Shown: positions 29,401-41,773, numbered from the stretch's first letter. The stretch: 64,000 nucleotides of DNA from Rapana venosa (GCA_028751875.1 CM054158.1:13241195-13305194); one strand, 5' to 3'. Numbers and translations: made by a program. The notes: generated by a model from the letters alone, not told the origin.

Positions 29401-31744
29401 GTGATACTTTTCAAAGTGAAGTTTGTGCACTTATAAATGGGCATTATCAGATCTGAGCTTTTCCAGCAGGGTAATACTTGATTTAGGTTTAGTCATGAGC
29501 ATACACATGCATTTAAACAATTTTGCCTATGCAATCCAGCTTAATACGCATGCTCTCATAAACTCATGCGTCTACAATGATATATAATGAACATATTTTT
29601 CAATGCTTGCTCTCCATTTACAAGAGGAAAGATATTTTGGTCCTCTCTGCTTTGCTGCTGTATGCTTGTTGATAAAAGTACAGGAGAGGATGATTTGAGT
29701 AAAAAAAAAAAAAGTCATTTTTTCATTTGTTTCCTGGAGTCATAAAGCTTTGTGAAGGGGCAAGCGTGTTGCATTTAAGCTGTTTATTCTGAGTCAGATC
29801 TCAACAGAGTCACTGTTGCTGCTGCTGCATTTTTCTACATTTAAAAAAAAAAATTTTTTTAGATCATGTATCAAAGATGTCATGTTGGCTTATCTGCCAT
29901 GTTTATGTGTTCTTTTATTGTTGTTTTTGTTTTCCTTGAGGATCAGTGGTCAGAAATGAAGTCAACAGAAGAATAGAAGAAAGTGCATGCATGCATGCAC
30001 ATGCACTTGTGTATGTATGCATGTACACACACACACACATACACACTCATACACACACCGGAAACCAAAGAAAAGTATTCTTTTTATGCTATTGCAAGAT
30101 TGCTTTTAGTCTTCTTGTTGTTTACTGGAGGTTTTTAGTGCCATTATCTTTTAAAAAAATTTTAAAGTGTGGAGAGATGGCTTTGGCATTTAGTTGAAGT
30201 CTAAGTAGTCTTTGATGAGCTGATTGTACAGTGTCTGAGTCTTTTTTTTACAACAACAAACAGAAAAGAGAAAGAAAAGAAAGTGAGGGTTTTTATTTCC
30301 AAACTACATCATTTCCTGCTGTGTTGGACAGAGGTTTTTTTTTTCATCATTTCCTTTTATCTATTTTTGTTTTGATCTAGCATCTTTTGCAGCATATTGT
30401 CAGAACTGAACAAAACGCTGGTTTTTATGTATTGATTGTTAATCGCTCCCCTCAAAATTATGCTGTTAGAGATGGCATTAGTTGTTAGATGCTTTAAAAA
30501 GTTGTCAGAAATGATTTTTGCATTTTGATTAAAAACAATATCAAAGATTATTAAATAGCTTTAGTGCTGGTTCCTTATTGTCAAAAATATAAATTGCTTC
30601 ATGTACGCATTAAAATAAAAATTCACAAGTAACCCACCCACTTTCCTCCCAGACCATTTGCATGGCTAGTTATGTAGGTATCTTCACATTTTAGAAAAAA
30701 GAATGTTTGGGCAGGGGGAGGGGGGGATGTAATCATGATCTGCACTCTAACTCCACACCACCTCAAACACTTATTCATGTTACTTTAATCGAATGTTTGA
30801 AAAGATCAAAATCATCATTATATCATTGGTATCGGCTAGCACTTTGTACTTAATCTTTGTTTGCATATGTGATAAAAATGAGAATAATAATTAATGTAGG
30901 CTTAAAACCTACAACTTTTGTGATGTTCCTCCTGTGTGTAGTATCATGAGCAGATGATTCAGGATTCTGTAAAAAAGATATTTTCACTATTGGAGAGCAC
31001 ACACTTTTCCAACAATAACAACAAAATTGACTTCAATGAGGTAATTTTTTTCCTTTTTTTTTATGAAGCATACACGACTTGGTCGGTGATTCAGTGAGTT
31101 AACTCACTTCTCTGGTGGAAGTTTTGTTTCAAAGAAAAACTTCTATTGATTTTTTAAAAATTCATTATTCTATCCAGTATCATTTTTGCACTTACTTAAA
31201 GGGAGAAAGCCAATCAGTGGTATCTGAAAGTCTTCTTTTTCTCTCTGTGTGTTTCTGAGAGGGTGAGTTTGTATTCTGTTGTTGTTGTTTTTTGTTTGGC
31301 ATTTGTTGTTGTTTTTGTGTGATAATAAGTTGCATCTTGTAGCATTGGTATAGAAGCTTAGCATTGCATGGAACCCTCAGGGAAGAAGGTTGTGTGTGGA
31401 TGTTTCAGTTTCAGTTCTGTTTTCATGTTTTGCATGTTATGTGTAATAGTGCATGTTCCTAGTGCTATATGTTAGACTCCTGCTTTCTAAAGTTACAAAG
31501 CTTGATAGAATTTAGATAAGGCAGTTGTTTTGCATGAAGAACATCTTGTGCATATTTTAAAACTCTATCCTTTGGCCTGTGGGACGAATGACATGAACAT
31601 ACTCAGCATGTACCCTGTAACCTGGATAAGAATGGGCTTTGCCAGGTGTAACTTGTTCACGACATATTGCCTGAAAAATTCAATACGGTGCCCCCAACAA
31701 CTCCTTAAGAACTGAAGGGAGAAGTCATGTCATGGATGTGTAAT
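29401..31744. other. GATD1 3' flank, probably 3' UTR in part
   Basis: No gene. The first AATAAA after the stop codon is at 30614-30619. A short CA-rich tract lies at 30026-30060. Otherwise this is AT-rich unique-looking sequence. Confidence 0.45.
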
Positions 31745-32085
31745 AGTCCATATTCTTATTCTTCTTTGTCATCGTTGAATGCTCAGATAGCAACTATTGT
31801 TGTCTGGCATATGAGGGAAAATGCATTTCCCTGCCGATAAGCACCTGACAAGTCAGGCCAGCACATTCGACTTCGGCTTAGGAGAGAATTATCTTTTGAG
31901 TCTTTCTGAGAAAAAAGGCAGAAAGGTAGAGAAAAAGACAAGGAGGAAATGACAGGAAGAAAAGGAACAAGGTAGAATTAAAGAGAGGGATAGAAAAGGG
32001 AATTCCTCACACAGAGTTTGCAGAAGGTGGGGATACTATTTATACTGGCAGTCCACTGGCATCCCTACTGGAAAGAAAATTTTAT
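31745..32085 (-). mobile_element. Repeat R3 copy
   Basis: The plus strand reads tcgttgaatgctcagatagc, 'aagcacctgacaagtcaggc', a purine-rich centre and 'cacagagtttgcagaaggtg'. This is the reverse of the copy at 20540. Confidence 0.7.
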
Positions 32086-32704
32086 CAGTGTTATTAATGT
32101 TAAACTGCTGCGATGGGAGGTGATAAATCATGAAAAAGATTGTGCTGACAGTATTGTAGAAACAAAAGGTAGTAAAATGGATTTAAATTTAGGCAGAAGT
32201 TGATTTTTTGATCAGCAAAATTAGAGAGTAGAAGTGCAACGAAACCAGGCAGGTATTGATTTCCTCAACTTACATAGATAAGGGGAAAGGAGTATGCAGA
32301 TGTTGATGTTCTGCTCAACAGTAAGGGTTGAGAGTGTGATATCATCTTCAAGGGTTAAAATCTTAGTGTAAGATTACAACAGTTACTAGTCCTTATGTCA
32401 AACTAAACTAAAAATTGAAGTTGAAAAAAATGAATAGGGTAAAATGAATGAAAAAAAAGAACTTGTAAAGTGTGTTTGGCTATGCAGTTCTTCTAAATTT
32501 GTAATGAATTTGCTGCAATATGTAGAAAAGCATGCTGTATACATTTTTCCTGATTTCCTTTCTTCACTGTTTGTTGAAAGGTAGATTCCAGTGCCCCTCC
32601 CCCCCCCCCCCCCCCATTTTAAGTGTGCGCTTATGATATGTGACATGACTTGTTATGCTGTCAGTTTTTAGCGCATGAGTGTGCATGCAAAATCAGTTGT
32701 TACA

Positions 32705-32945
32705 GTCTGCTTCTGGGAGCTTGATATGACGGTAAATGGACTGTATTTGGGAGCTTTATACAGAGGTGAATTGATTATAGTTGGGAGCTTTATATAGAGG
32801 TAAATTATTTTCAGGAGCTTTATATAGAGGTAAACTGATTGTATTTAGGAGCTTCATACAGAGGTTAATTGGCTGTTATTTGTGGAGAGCTTAACACAGA
32901 GGTAGATTGAGCATTTTGGGCAGAACTTGATAAAGAAATAGATTG
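32705..32945 (+). repeat. Degenerate minisatellite, unit about 35-45 bp
   Basis: About six copies of a unit built on gggagctttatatagaggta plus 'aattgattgtattt', with length variation. A C-run at 32598-32615 precedes it. Confidence 0.8.
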
Positions 32946-32984
32946 ACTATGTTATCTAAATTGAGGGTAATGCTTTTAGAAATT

Positions 32985-33096
32985 AGAGGAGGGAGCAAAT
33001 AGGGATTATGATGCACATTCTAGTTTTACATTTAAAGTGTAGAGGAGGGAGCAAATTGGGATTATGATGCACATTCTGGTTTTACATTTAAAGTGT
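32985..33096 (+). repeat. Tandem duplication of a 56-bp unit
   Basis: Two nearly identical copies (agaggagggagcaaat, 'gggattatgatgcacattct', 'gttttacatttaaagtgt') lie head to tail. Confidence 0.9.
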
Positions 33097-33254
33097 TGAT
33101 GCACTGTAACATGCCTTTTATTAACTGACTTAAAACATCTTGCATTTTCAAGAGAAGATGGAAGAATGAATCGTAGAGGTTGAAAAGAAAGTACCTCGAA
33201 AGCCGACTCACTTTTGTAGGCTACCATTCCTGCTCTGGCGATATGCTTTATTTG

Positions 33255-33256
<2 letters not shown>

Positions 33257-33329
<73 letters not shown>

Positions 33330-33378
33330 TCACTCACTCACTCACACACACAAGTATGCACGTGAGTGCACACTCACA

Positions 33379-33432
<54 letters not shown>

Positions 33433-33440
33433 CTTAAAAC
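33257..33440. repeat. (CA)n microsatellite
   Basis: Two long CA arrays separated by a CACT-rich spacer. Confidence 0.96.
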
Positions 33441-33749
33441 TACATCTCTCACACACACTCTAAAAACTACATCTTACACTCAAGTGTATACTCACATGTG
33501 TGCAGAAATAACAAAACGTACACAAGATAATTATGTGTGTGCATGCTAATTTTCTTTTTGGCTTTTTTAAATGCAAAAACCTGTATGTGAGTGATAATAT
33601 TAGTAACTTAGAAGTCTAGAAACTCTTAGCTTCTAGAAGTTCTGCATTAATCCTAATGTTTGAAGATAGTTGATACATAGATTGTGTATTTTAGCGTCTT
33701 GTATTCTTGGTTTGTGGGAGAATGTGTGTTGGAAAGTTTACGAGGAAGG

Positions 33750-34015
33750 TGTTTTGTGTGTGTGTGTATGTGTGTGTGCGTGCATGTGTGCGTGCGTGCG
33801 TGCATGCATGCATGCTGTGTGTGTTTGTGTATTGTGTGTGTGTGACTGTGTGTGAGTGACTGACTGTGTGTGTGTGTGTGTGAGTGACTGTGTGTGAGTG
33901 TGAGTAGTGATTCTGTGTGTGTGTGCCCAATGGTAAGGTAGATACTGACATATGTGTGTGCATGTGCATGAACTTGTGTGTGTGTGTATGTATGTGTGTG
34001 TGTACATGGTTGTAT
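33750..34015. repeat. (GT)n-rich tract
   Basis: GT with GTGC, GTGA and GTAT variants. Open frames on either strand reflect the repeat. Confidence 0.92.
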
Positions 34016-34159
34016 GTTATTGCATGCAGTCCTATTCTTCGTAAACATACATGTCATAATGTGATATTAGTTGTACATCTTTTCCATTATTTTTTGTTTC
34101 CATCTATTTTAGGTTTTTTTGTTTTTCTATCACTATTTCTAATTGTCTTATAGATAGTC

Positions 34160-34475
34160 TCTGTCTATTTCCTTCAATTAACTGTCTCTGTACTTACCTT
34201 CCTTTTTCCTTTGATTAATTTTCTCTGTATTTACTTTCCTTCCCTTTTTCTTTCGATTAATTGTTTCTATATTTACTTTCATTCTTTTTTTCCTTTGATT
34301 AATTGTCTCTGTATTTACTTTCCTTCTTTTTTCCTTTGATGAATTTTCGATTTACTTTCATTCTTTTTTCCTTTGATTAATTTTCTATTCACTTTCGTAC
34401 TTTTTTTTCCTGTGATTAATTTTCGATTTACTTTCATTCTTTTTTCTTTAATTTTCTCTGTATTTACTTTCCTTT
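34160..34475 (+). repeat. Degenerate minisatellite, T-rich
   Basis: Six or more copies of a unit close to tttcctttgattaattttct plus 'ctgtatttactttcctt', with variable poly-T. Confidence 0.8.
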
Positions 34476-34587
34476 TTTCGCTCCTCTCCTCTTTTTTCCC
34501 CCTTTTTCATGCTAATATCTTTGTGTGTAAAATAATTTCTTCTGTATGTTGTGCATGGCTTAGTTCTCTTGGTGTGTGGTTTTTCAG

Positions 34588-34654
34588 GCAACAGCAGCAA
34601 CAGCAGCAACAGCAGAGAGCCTCTTCCTCCTCTAACAAGTACTTTCAGCACTAA
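34588..34654 (+). CDS. Possible alternative terminal exon of GATD1 (polyglutamine)
   Basis: A good acceptor (gtgtggtttttcag) precedes nine CAA/CAG codons, then RASSSSNKYFQH and a stop. If GATD1 exon 7 ends at 29396 at the alternative donor aaaa|gtaggt, the phases agree and the C-terminus becomes TQK followed by Q9 and this tail. There is no direct support. The CAG run could simply be a microsatellite next to a chance acceptor. Confidence 0.25.
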
Positions 34655-34939
34655 CCACACCTTCACCTCTCACCTCTGTTGTCGTCTTTGTCAGTTTTGC
34701 CTAGTTAGCAGAGTTCATTGTTGTCGTTGTTGTATTACTGGTCATGATGGTGATGATGTGGCTTTGTGTTGTGGTTGTTGTCTTCTTTTGTGTGTGTGTG
34801 TGTGTGTAGTTTTGTTTTGTTGTTGTTGTTCGACTGGTTGAGATTGTGTAAATTTTGTGAGAGAAAAAATGTTAAATCAAAATGTGTGCGGTTTTTTTTT
34901 TTGGAAACGTTTTGATTTTGTTATGTGTGTGTGTGTTTA

Positions 34940-34944
34940 GTGTT

Positions 34945-34979
<35 letters not shown>

Positions 34980-34982
34980 ATT

Positions 34983-35026
<44 letters not shown>

Positions 35027-35085
35027 TGTGTGTGTGTGTGTGTGAGAAAGAGAGAGAGAGTGAGTTAAGTGTGTGTGTGTGTAGC
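34940..35085. repeat. (GT)n/(GA)n compound microsatellite
   Basis: Alternating GT and GA blocks. The remaining 35086-35790 shows nothing recognisable. Confidence 0.95.
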
Positions 35086-35815
35086 TTTGCTGCCATGTAT
35101 GTCTCTGTAAGTGTATTGATAATGTGCACATGTATATGCATGAATATCATTTGAATTCAAAGGAACTGTTTGATGATTATATGTAAATTTTGCCATGTAA
35201 GCAGCTGTGTTGTATGCATGAAAAAATGTTGGTATGGAAAATGGACAGGGGATGATTGTTGCATGGCTTCAGAGTGTGGTAAAGGTCTTGTTGTTTGGTA
35301 TATCTCATGATTCAACATTTTCTTTGCTTGTAGATATCCACTTTCTCCCAAACCCTTTGCTGTCTTGCTTATAGAGATTAAGTCACAAAATCTATACTCA
35401 GTCTCAACAGAAAATAATTCAGTAGATGTTTGTAGCTGAATTTCCAAGGTATTGCTTTCTTCATTGTATACGGAATTAACACAAGCACATTATGTTGTGA
35501 AAACTGTAATTCAGTATTCTTGTACTGTTTTCCTTGTAGTAATTAAGAAGTAGTATACTAAATTAACATAAGTACCTCACTTTATGAAAATTGTGTTCAG
35601 TATTATCTTTGTACCATCATAGAAACTGGAAGTGTTTCCATTTAGAATAGAGTTATAAAAGGAAAAAAAAAACCCTCCTTGCTTTCTAGACTAGTGTGTT
35701 AACTTCTAGAGGATTGATTCTCATTTAATTAAAAGCTGCAGAATGTTTTACAGACTTTGTTTGGTGGTCTTGTTGCTTCTGAGATTCAGATTTGGTGGGG
35801 GGGGGGGGGGGGGGG

Positions 35816-36450
35816 GGGGTGGTAGCCTAGTGGTTAGAGCATTGTGTTTGTGATCTGGATTCAAGCCACCACAGAGACACCTGCTCAAGGGGATTGTTTC
35901 CCCCCGGGGTTAACATCAGTGCCAACTCCACTCCCTTGAAAAGTCCTTTGGCTGAGTTTATACAGACTGAAGTCTTGTGTATGAGCGCATGCAGAACATC
36001 CTGTGTACATGGTAGAACCTGTTTCACCTTTGGGAGGGTAGGCTATTTGTGCTGGTGGAACAGATGACAAAGTTGACAAAAAAACTGAATGCACGCTGGT
36101 GTTGAGTTTAGACATCAGCCCAGAAGTCAGAATGTGGCTTCCATTTTGTATGTTTGTCCGTCGCGTCCGACGATGACCTCCAAAACAGCAGAGGAGGCAG
36201 CTGCTGTTTTGGAAACTGGGCAGAAATTTGATTATAGCGGAGATGCCTTGCCCACAGTACATCCCCACTCTCTTGGCCAAGTAGGCATAAGGACAGTCAG
36301 CGTTGGAGATGTTCTCCAAAGGCCAACCAGCCCCCAGGGCTGCAGCACATAAGGACTGTGTGAGTCAAGTGAAGGTGGATAAACAGTAGCATATGGGAAA
36401 TCTCACTATTGGTGAACTGCAGAGGTCTAGCCGAGGAACAAACACATACA
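35816..36450 (+). mobile_element. SINE-A copy with alternative tail, interrupted by an unrelated segment
   Basis: Follows a run of 23 G (35797-35819). The head gtagcctagtggttagagca and the body run to about 36140. The alternative tail resumes at about 36370 and ends 'tcactattggtgaactgcag' and 'ctagccgaggaac'. The intervening 230 bp match no other SINE-A copy. Confidence 0.75.
36140..36370. repeat. Unidentified insert within SINE-A
   Basis: Starts near gtttgtccgtcgcgtccgac and holds 'ccaaaacagcagaggaggca', with a nearby inverted partner gctgctgttttgg. There is no second copy in the window. Confidence 0.4.
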
Positions 36451-36460
36451 AAAAAAAAAG

Positions 36461-37199
36461 GTGCCAGATATATACATGCCAACAGTGATCAGTCTTAGCA
36501 TTGATAGTGGGACATTTCTCTTTTCAAATAAGATAGGTTCCGTTGGTCATCTAGTTTGGCACTTGAGTTTATCTTTCCACTTGTGGATTTATTTGAAAAT
36601 GAATTCACTTAGCCCTGATGGCATTAATTACTGCTGGTGTGTTTGTTTTTGGGTTGTTTTTTTAGAGGAAAAATTATAACTTAAAACAAACAACAACAAC
36701 AACCAAATCGTGTGTGTGTTATGAGTAGATATAAATCTGTACTATTGTAAAGCATTCCCTATTTGATGGTACTGTAGACCTTTATATGCATAGAGTGTAA
36801 TTTATTTTTGTTTTTGATTTAGTTATGAATATGTATAAACACAAACATTGTGCTACAATCAAATTTATTATCAGTTTTGTTGTGTGATTCAGTGTTGTGA
36901 TTGACAGACTGTGTAAATTCACTGCATGATGCACTTATATGTACTTAATGTTGTCAACACAAAGCACTAAAGGCACATCACTGTAAAGAAACACAAAGTA
37001 AGTTTGAAATTCATCAGAGCTCTCAAAAAAGTGCTTTAATTGTAAATCCATTTATGTGTTTGATTTTTATACATGAATCATTGACAACTAAAAAGTATCT
37101 AACAAATACAATATTAAAAAATATATGTATAAACAGAAACAAAATATATGAATAATTAAAAAAAATAAATAACATGAATACAACTGGTTTAGGGGGAGG
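36461..37199. other. AT-rich non-coding sequence
   Basis: No recognised gene or repeat. Confidence 0.45.
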
Positions 37200-37450
37200 G
37201 GGATTTTCATGATCTCCCACGTGTCTTTTAAGTGCAGACCTGCAAGTGCTTTAATTCCCTTCATGTATACACACATGCAGAAAATCAAATATAGATCTTG
37301 TAAATCATGTCAGCGTTCAACGGGTTATGGAAACATGAACATGCCCATCCCCGAAGCTGAGCACGGCTATCTACCTGGTGGACAAAAGCGGTCACATTAC
37401 GTAAAATATCTCCATTGGTGAAGAACCTCAGAGCTCTAGCCGAGGAACCA
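37200..37450 (+). mobile_element. SINE-C copy, head missing
   Basis: tcatgatctcccacgtgtct, 'aagtgcagacctgcaagtgc', 'gggttatggaaacatgaaca' and the alternative tail 'ccattggtgaagaacctcag', 'ctctagccgaggaacc'. It shares the middle with 41070-41330 and the tail with SINE-A variants. Confidence 0.65.
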
Positions 37451-38120
37451 AGAAAGAAAAAGATTGAATTTACAGGACAGATCAGGAAACGATCTCTTTC
37501 GAAGGAATAGTTTTGTTGCTGTGCTATTTTAAGATATTTAGAAAGTAGTTGCTTTTAACTAAACTATATTTTTATTCCAATAAATTGTTAACAAGAGGAC
37601 AAGTAGTTCAGTAGATACTTTTTTTTAATTAAAATAATTTAATTCCAGTGTCTCTCTGAATGAATATCGACCAGTGTTGTAAAATTTGTTAAAATATCAA
37701 TCATTGTCACTTTTAAGAATGGTGAAGATTTGTTGAACATCCAGATTTCTGTTGTATGGCTTTGTAAATGATTACAGAGTGTGTTAAAAAATGGTTATAC
37801 ACAAATTACTTTCAGCATTTAAAAAAAAAGAAACTTTAAAAATAAAATAAAAATACGGTTAACCTGAGTGTAGAAAAAAAGAGCTGTGAATGTTATATAA
37901 CTATTTCAATCAGTTTCTAGTTTGGGCATTACTTATGGCTGTTATGCATATTTTCATCATAATCATTTGCATCATGATGTCCAAAATTCATGGAACTGTA
38001 GTTGCAAGATGTGTGTTGTGTATTTTTCCTATTCCCTGTCTTATTTGTTTTTTTTGTTTTTGGTTTTTTTTTTGGCTTGAAGACTGGGACCAGTCAATAA
38101 ACTTTTATTTTTGAAAGATT
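37451..38120. other. AT-rich sequence with a possible polyadenylation signal
   Basis: AATAAA at 38096-38101 is followed by a T-rich stretch. No gene is visible. Which transcript it would serve is unknown. Confidence 0.3.
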
Positions 38121-38134
38121 TTGTCTGGTTTGAA

Positions 38135-38288
38135 TGGCTGTGAAAAATCTGTGTTTTATTGTGAGAAATCTGTGTTTGGTTGTGAGAAATCTGTGTTTGG
38201 TTGTGAGAAATCTGGTTGTGAGAGAAATCTGTGTTTGTATTTGAAACCTTTACAATTCATGTATTTGAAACCTTTACAATTCATTCAC
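38135..38288 (+). repeat. Two adjacent minisatellites (20-bp and 23-bp units)
   Basis: Four or so copies of gtgagaaatctgtgtttggt, then two perfect copies of a unit starting gtatttgaaacctttacaat. Confidence 0.9.
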
Positions 38289-38353
38289 CCCATTGATTTC
38301 ACATCTATGTGTGGAGTTGCTACTGATGTAGTAAAAGCAACAAAGTTTGAACA

Positions 38354-38512
38354 CACGCACACACACACACACACACATACACGTCACAACACACACACAC
38401 ACACACACACACACACATTCACACACACACACACATCACACACACATGCACACACACACACACACACATTTTTACACACACACACATGTTCACACACACA
38501 CACACACACACA
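38354..38512. repeat. (CA)n microsatellite with variants
   Basis: CA arrays with ACAT, TTCA and TCAC interruptions. Confidence 0.96.
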
Positions 38513-38839
38513 TCATGGGCAAGTAACCTAAATACAGAATGTAAAAAAAATTTGTACAGAAAATAAAATCAAAACAACAACATGAGTTCCTCAATTTTGT
38601 AACAGCTAACGAATTCAGCAAATCAGTTTTCGCATACTGGCACATGTTGTTTACTTGCCTTTCTTTTACAGCGGCAGTGAAAATATGCTTTCAGCAAAAA
38701 AGAAAGTTCAGAATAAGCGAGCACCTAATCAATGAAAGCAGAAATAGGCTTTGACAGGATCAGTTTCTGATGAATCTAAGTTTGGAGCACAATGTGGGTA
38801 TCCAACATGGAAGACTGTGTTCTGAAAAGCCATATGAAA

Positions 38840-39175
38840 ATTCTTCTTCTTCTTCTTTGTCGAACGCTCAGACAGCAACTATTGTTATCTGCCATATGAG
38901 CAAAAATTATTGTGCTGCTGTTAAGCGCCTGACAAGTCACACCCAGGACATCTGACTTTGGCATGGGAGAGAAAATCTTCTTCAGCCTTTCTGGAAAAAA
39001 GGCAAGAGAATGAACCAAGAAGGCAGAAAATAGACGAGGAGGAGGTGATAGGAAGAAAAGGAAAAAGGCAGAAACAAAGAGAGGGATAGAAAAGAGGGAA
39101 TTCCTAGCACAGAGTTTGCAGGAGGTGAGGATGTTATTTATACTGAAAGGCCCCTGGCATTCCTACAGAGAATTA
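38840..39175 (-). mobile_element. Repeat R3 copy
   Basis: TTCTTCTTC (reverse of the GAA tail), then gtcgaacgctcagacagcaa, 'gttaagcgcctgacaagtca', and 'gcacagagtttgcaggaggt' to 'ggcccctggcattcc'. Confidence 0.72.
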
Positions 39176-39209
39176 CGGGAATGAAGTAACACGCACAATT
39201 TACTGAGAC

Positions 39210-39415
39210 TGACAACAAAAAATTTCTCTGAAGTTGGAGTATGGCTGCCTATATGGCGAGGTGCTTGAAAAAGAGTCATACACGCAAACTTCTCATCCAG
39301 TGTGTACTTCCTATCTCACAGAGATTCCCAGGTGGGATGAGTGAGTCAGAGTGCATGTTCTGGGTGACCCCCAGGGTGTAAAGCTGGGGAACGCACAACA
39401 ATAACAACAACAACA
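39210..39415 (+). repeat. Repeat D copy
   Basis: tggagtatggctgcctatat, 'cgcaaacttctcatccagtg', 'cccaggtgggatgagtgagt', 'gggtgacccccagggtgtaa'. It matches 54605-54785 in the opposite orientation. Confidence 0.65.
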
Positions 39416-39610
39416 AAAATTCATCTGGGCCAATCTTGTCAGGGGAGAAATTTAACCGAAAATACAAGCAAGACTGAATGAACCAAACCAACCAAGAATG
39501 GTGTACTGTAATAAATAGATAAATAGAGCTTAGTAGTGCTTTTCAAAATAAAGCTACCTTCTAAGACTATTGACTGGTCTTTCTGTGAGTGAGTGGGAGG
39601 CACATGAAGG

Positions 39611-39636
39611 CCCCCCCCCCCCCCCCCCCCCCCCCC
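39611..39636. repeat. Run of 26 C
   Basis: Uninterrupted homopolymer that directly abuts the next SINE copy. Confidence 0.95.
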
Positions 39637-39642
39637 TCCCTT

Positions 39643-40033
39643 TTCCTGAGCTGGAGTTCTAAGGTTTGCCAATAGTGAGAGTTTGTGTATGCGACCACAT
39701 GCCCACCATCAAGGCAGCCACATTCTGACTTCAAGGATGATGATGTCCTAACACAACACCTATGGGTATGCGTTTCTAAACTTCTGTCATCCATTCCCAG
39801 TGGCACAAAATGGCCTACTCTTCCAAAAGTTGGAATAGGTTTTAACGTGCACACAAGATGTTCTGCGTGCTTTCATACACGGGGCTTTGGTTTACAGTCT
39901 CATCTGAAGAACTTGGAGGGGAGTGGAGTCGGTACTGATGTCAAGTCCAGAGGAAAAGTCCCTCGAGCAACTGTTTTGGTAGTGGCTCCATCCTGCACCG
40001 TCAGACCATAAGCTCAATGCTCTAACCACTAGG
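39643..40033 (-). mobile_element. SINE-A copy with alternative tail
   Basis: Starts with the reversed tail (ctgagctggagttctaaggt, 'ttgccaatagtgagag') and ends at the tRNA-like head (ctcaatgctctaaccactag). It lies head to head with the following SINE-B. Confidence 0.8.
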
Positions 40034-40172
40034 AGGTGGATCGGTGGTCTAGAGGTAACGCGCCTGTCTAGAAAGTGAAAAGTCCGGGTTGGAAGTGTGC
40101 GGTGGTTTGAAACCCGTTTGGACCCGAACATTTCCCCTATTCATTAGACCATGAGTGGTGGTCTGGGCGCTA

Positions 40173-40206
<34 letters not shown>

Positions 40207-40458
40207 GTGTTACACAAAATTATTTAGCGCACGTAAAAGAACCCACGGCAACAAGAGAGTTGTCCCTGGCAAAATCCTGTAGAAAAAACCCACTCATGAT
40301 AGGGACACAAATACAGTTGCAGACACAAAAATGAAAAAAAAAGGGTGGCGCTGCTCTTGTGGCGACGCGCTCTCCCCGGGGCGAGCAGCCCGAATTTCAC
40401 AGAGAGAAATCTGCCATGACTTAAAGTGGTATGAAATGAAATGAAATGAAAGGCTATC
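40034..40458 (+). mobile_element. SINE-B copy, best preserved, (ATGAA)n tail
   Basis: Head ggtggatcggtggtctagag with B-box region, then gtggtctgggcgctagtctt, 'gcaacaagagagttgtccct', 'gcgctctccccggggcgagc' and 'ctgccatgacttaaagtggt'. It ends in ATGAA pentamers. Confidence 0.88.
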
Positions 40459-40984
40459 CCATCCTCCATGCTAAAACACTGTCAATAACTTAGGACCATC
40501 TTGCTAATCAGGGCAGGATTTTTACAAAGGTGCATCACGTCACCCACCCTTTGTATCATGTTCGTCAGTAAATTACAAACATTAACAGTCTGTCCCTGCA
40601 CACACCCAGCCAGCAAGCCCTTCATGCTGAAAAGGTTGTAATGTGTAACTGCAGAGATCATCATCCCAAATGACTCAAAATCATCAAAATGCAGAAAGCA
40701 GCCTACTCAACTTTCTAGACATTGATTTGAGCTACTAACTGGGGTATCACCATCATCAGAAAATGGTGGCCTCCTATTTCTCTCTCACACTAATACCAAA
40801 GAGAATCCCCAGCTTACAATCAACCCCTCCTGCAATAGCAAACACCCAGTTGCCTTGAAATGAATCTGGACCCCCCCCAAAAATTTTAAAAATCTGGACA
40901 CTGCATGAAAACCAGAGCCATCCTATGTCTTGTTATGATGAAGCAAATCATAATGACATGTAACCAGATAGATGCTATAGCTGA
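40459..40984. other. Non-coding sequence
   Basis: No recognised gene or repeat. Confidence 0.45.
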
Positions 40985-41335
40985 GAGGCCAAAATGACTT
41001 ACTTCAATCCTACGGGTCCACGAAATCATGAGTTTGAATCTCAGCAGCAGCAGCAGCGCCTGGTGAATTAAAGTTGGGGATTTTTATTATCTCCCAGGTC
41101 AACTTAAAGTGCAAACCTGCCAGGGCCTTATTTCCATTCGTGTATATATGGGACCAGGCACCACTCATCCCATATGTGTGTATACATATATGTATGTGTG
41201 TATACACACACATATGTACACATATATACACGTGTATATGTACCGGAAAACAAAATTCACATTAAAGATACCATAAGTTATGTCAATGTCCAGTGGTTTA
41301 TGGAAACAACATACTCAGCATGCAACCTGTAAAAC
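40985..41335 (+). mobile_element. SINE-C copy with tRNA-like head and internal palindromic AT/GT tract
   Basis: Eroded head (tgagaggccaaaatgactta; B-box-like gagtttgaatctcag), then ttattatctcccaggtcaac, 'aagtgcaaacctgccagggc', a palindromic tatacaca/catatgt stretch at 41171-41243, and 'cagtggtttatggaaacaac'. Confidence 0.6.
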
Positions 41336-41477
41336 AATTTGACTGTTAGGAAACGCAGAGAAATGAAGATAAAAGGTAGCCAGCTGTGACAACCTCCTTG
41401 AGTAATAAAACAACTAGCATTCATCCTAGGAATATATTTTTTTTGGGGGGGGGAAGGGGGTAATTTTTTGTGTGGAT

Positions 41478-41745
41478 AATGAATAAGCACTGCACTCATG
41501 TGCTTTTTGTTTCTACATTCAGTCCCTGGATCCATGCAGCTTTGTAAATTTTGTCATCTGTTCCTACCAGCACACAACAGCCTTTTCTGAAAGTCCAAAC
41601 AGATTTTAATGTGGGCACAAGGTGTTCTGCATGTGTCTGCACATGGGACCTTGGTTTATAGCTCATCCAATAGACTTTCTGGGTAGTGAAGTTGGCACTG
41701 ATAATGTGAACTCCATTGAGCTTAAACAATGCAGTTTTGTTTTCA
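41478..41745 (-). mobile_element. SINE-A copy, 3' and middle parts
   Basis: The plus strand reads gataatgaataagcactgca, 'catgcagctttgtaaatttt', 'ggtgttctgcatgtgtctgc' and 'ggtttatagctcatccaata', then a weak head. Confidence 0.72.
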
Positions 41746-41773
41746 TGATTAAAAATTTTTTTTTTTGGTTTCA

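Noticed and set aside
29946..30197. Plus-strand frame of 83 codons in the GATD1 3' flank
   Set aside because: Crosses a CA tract and has no domain or splice support.
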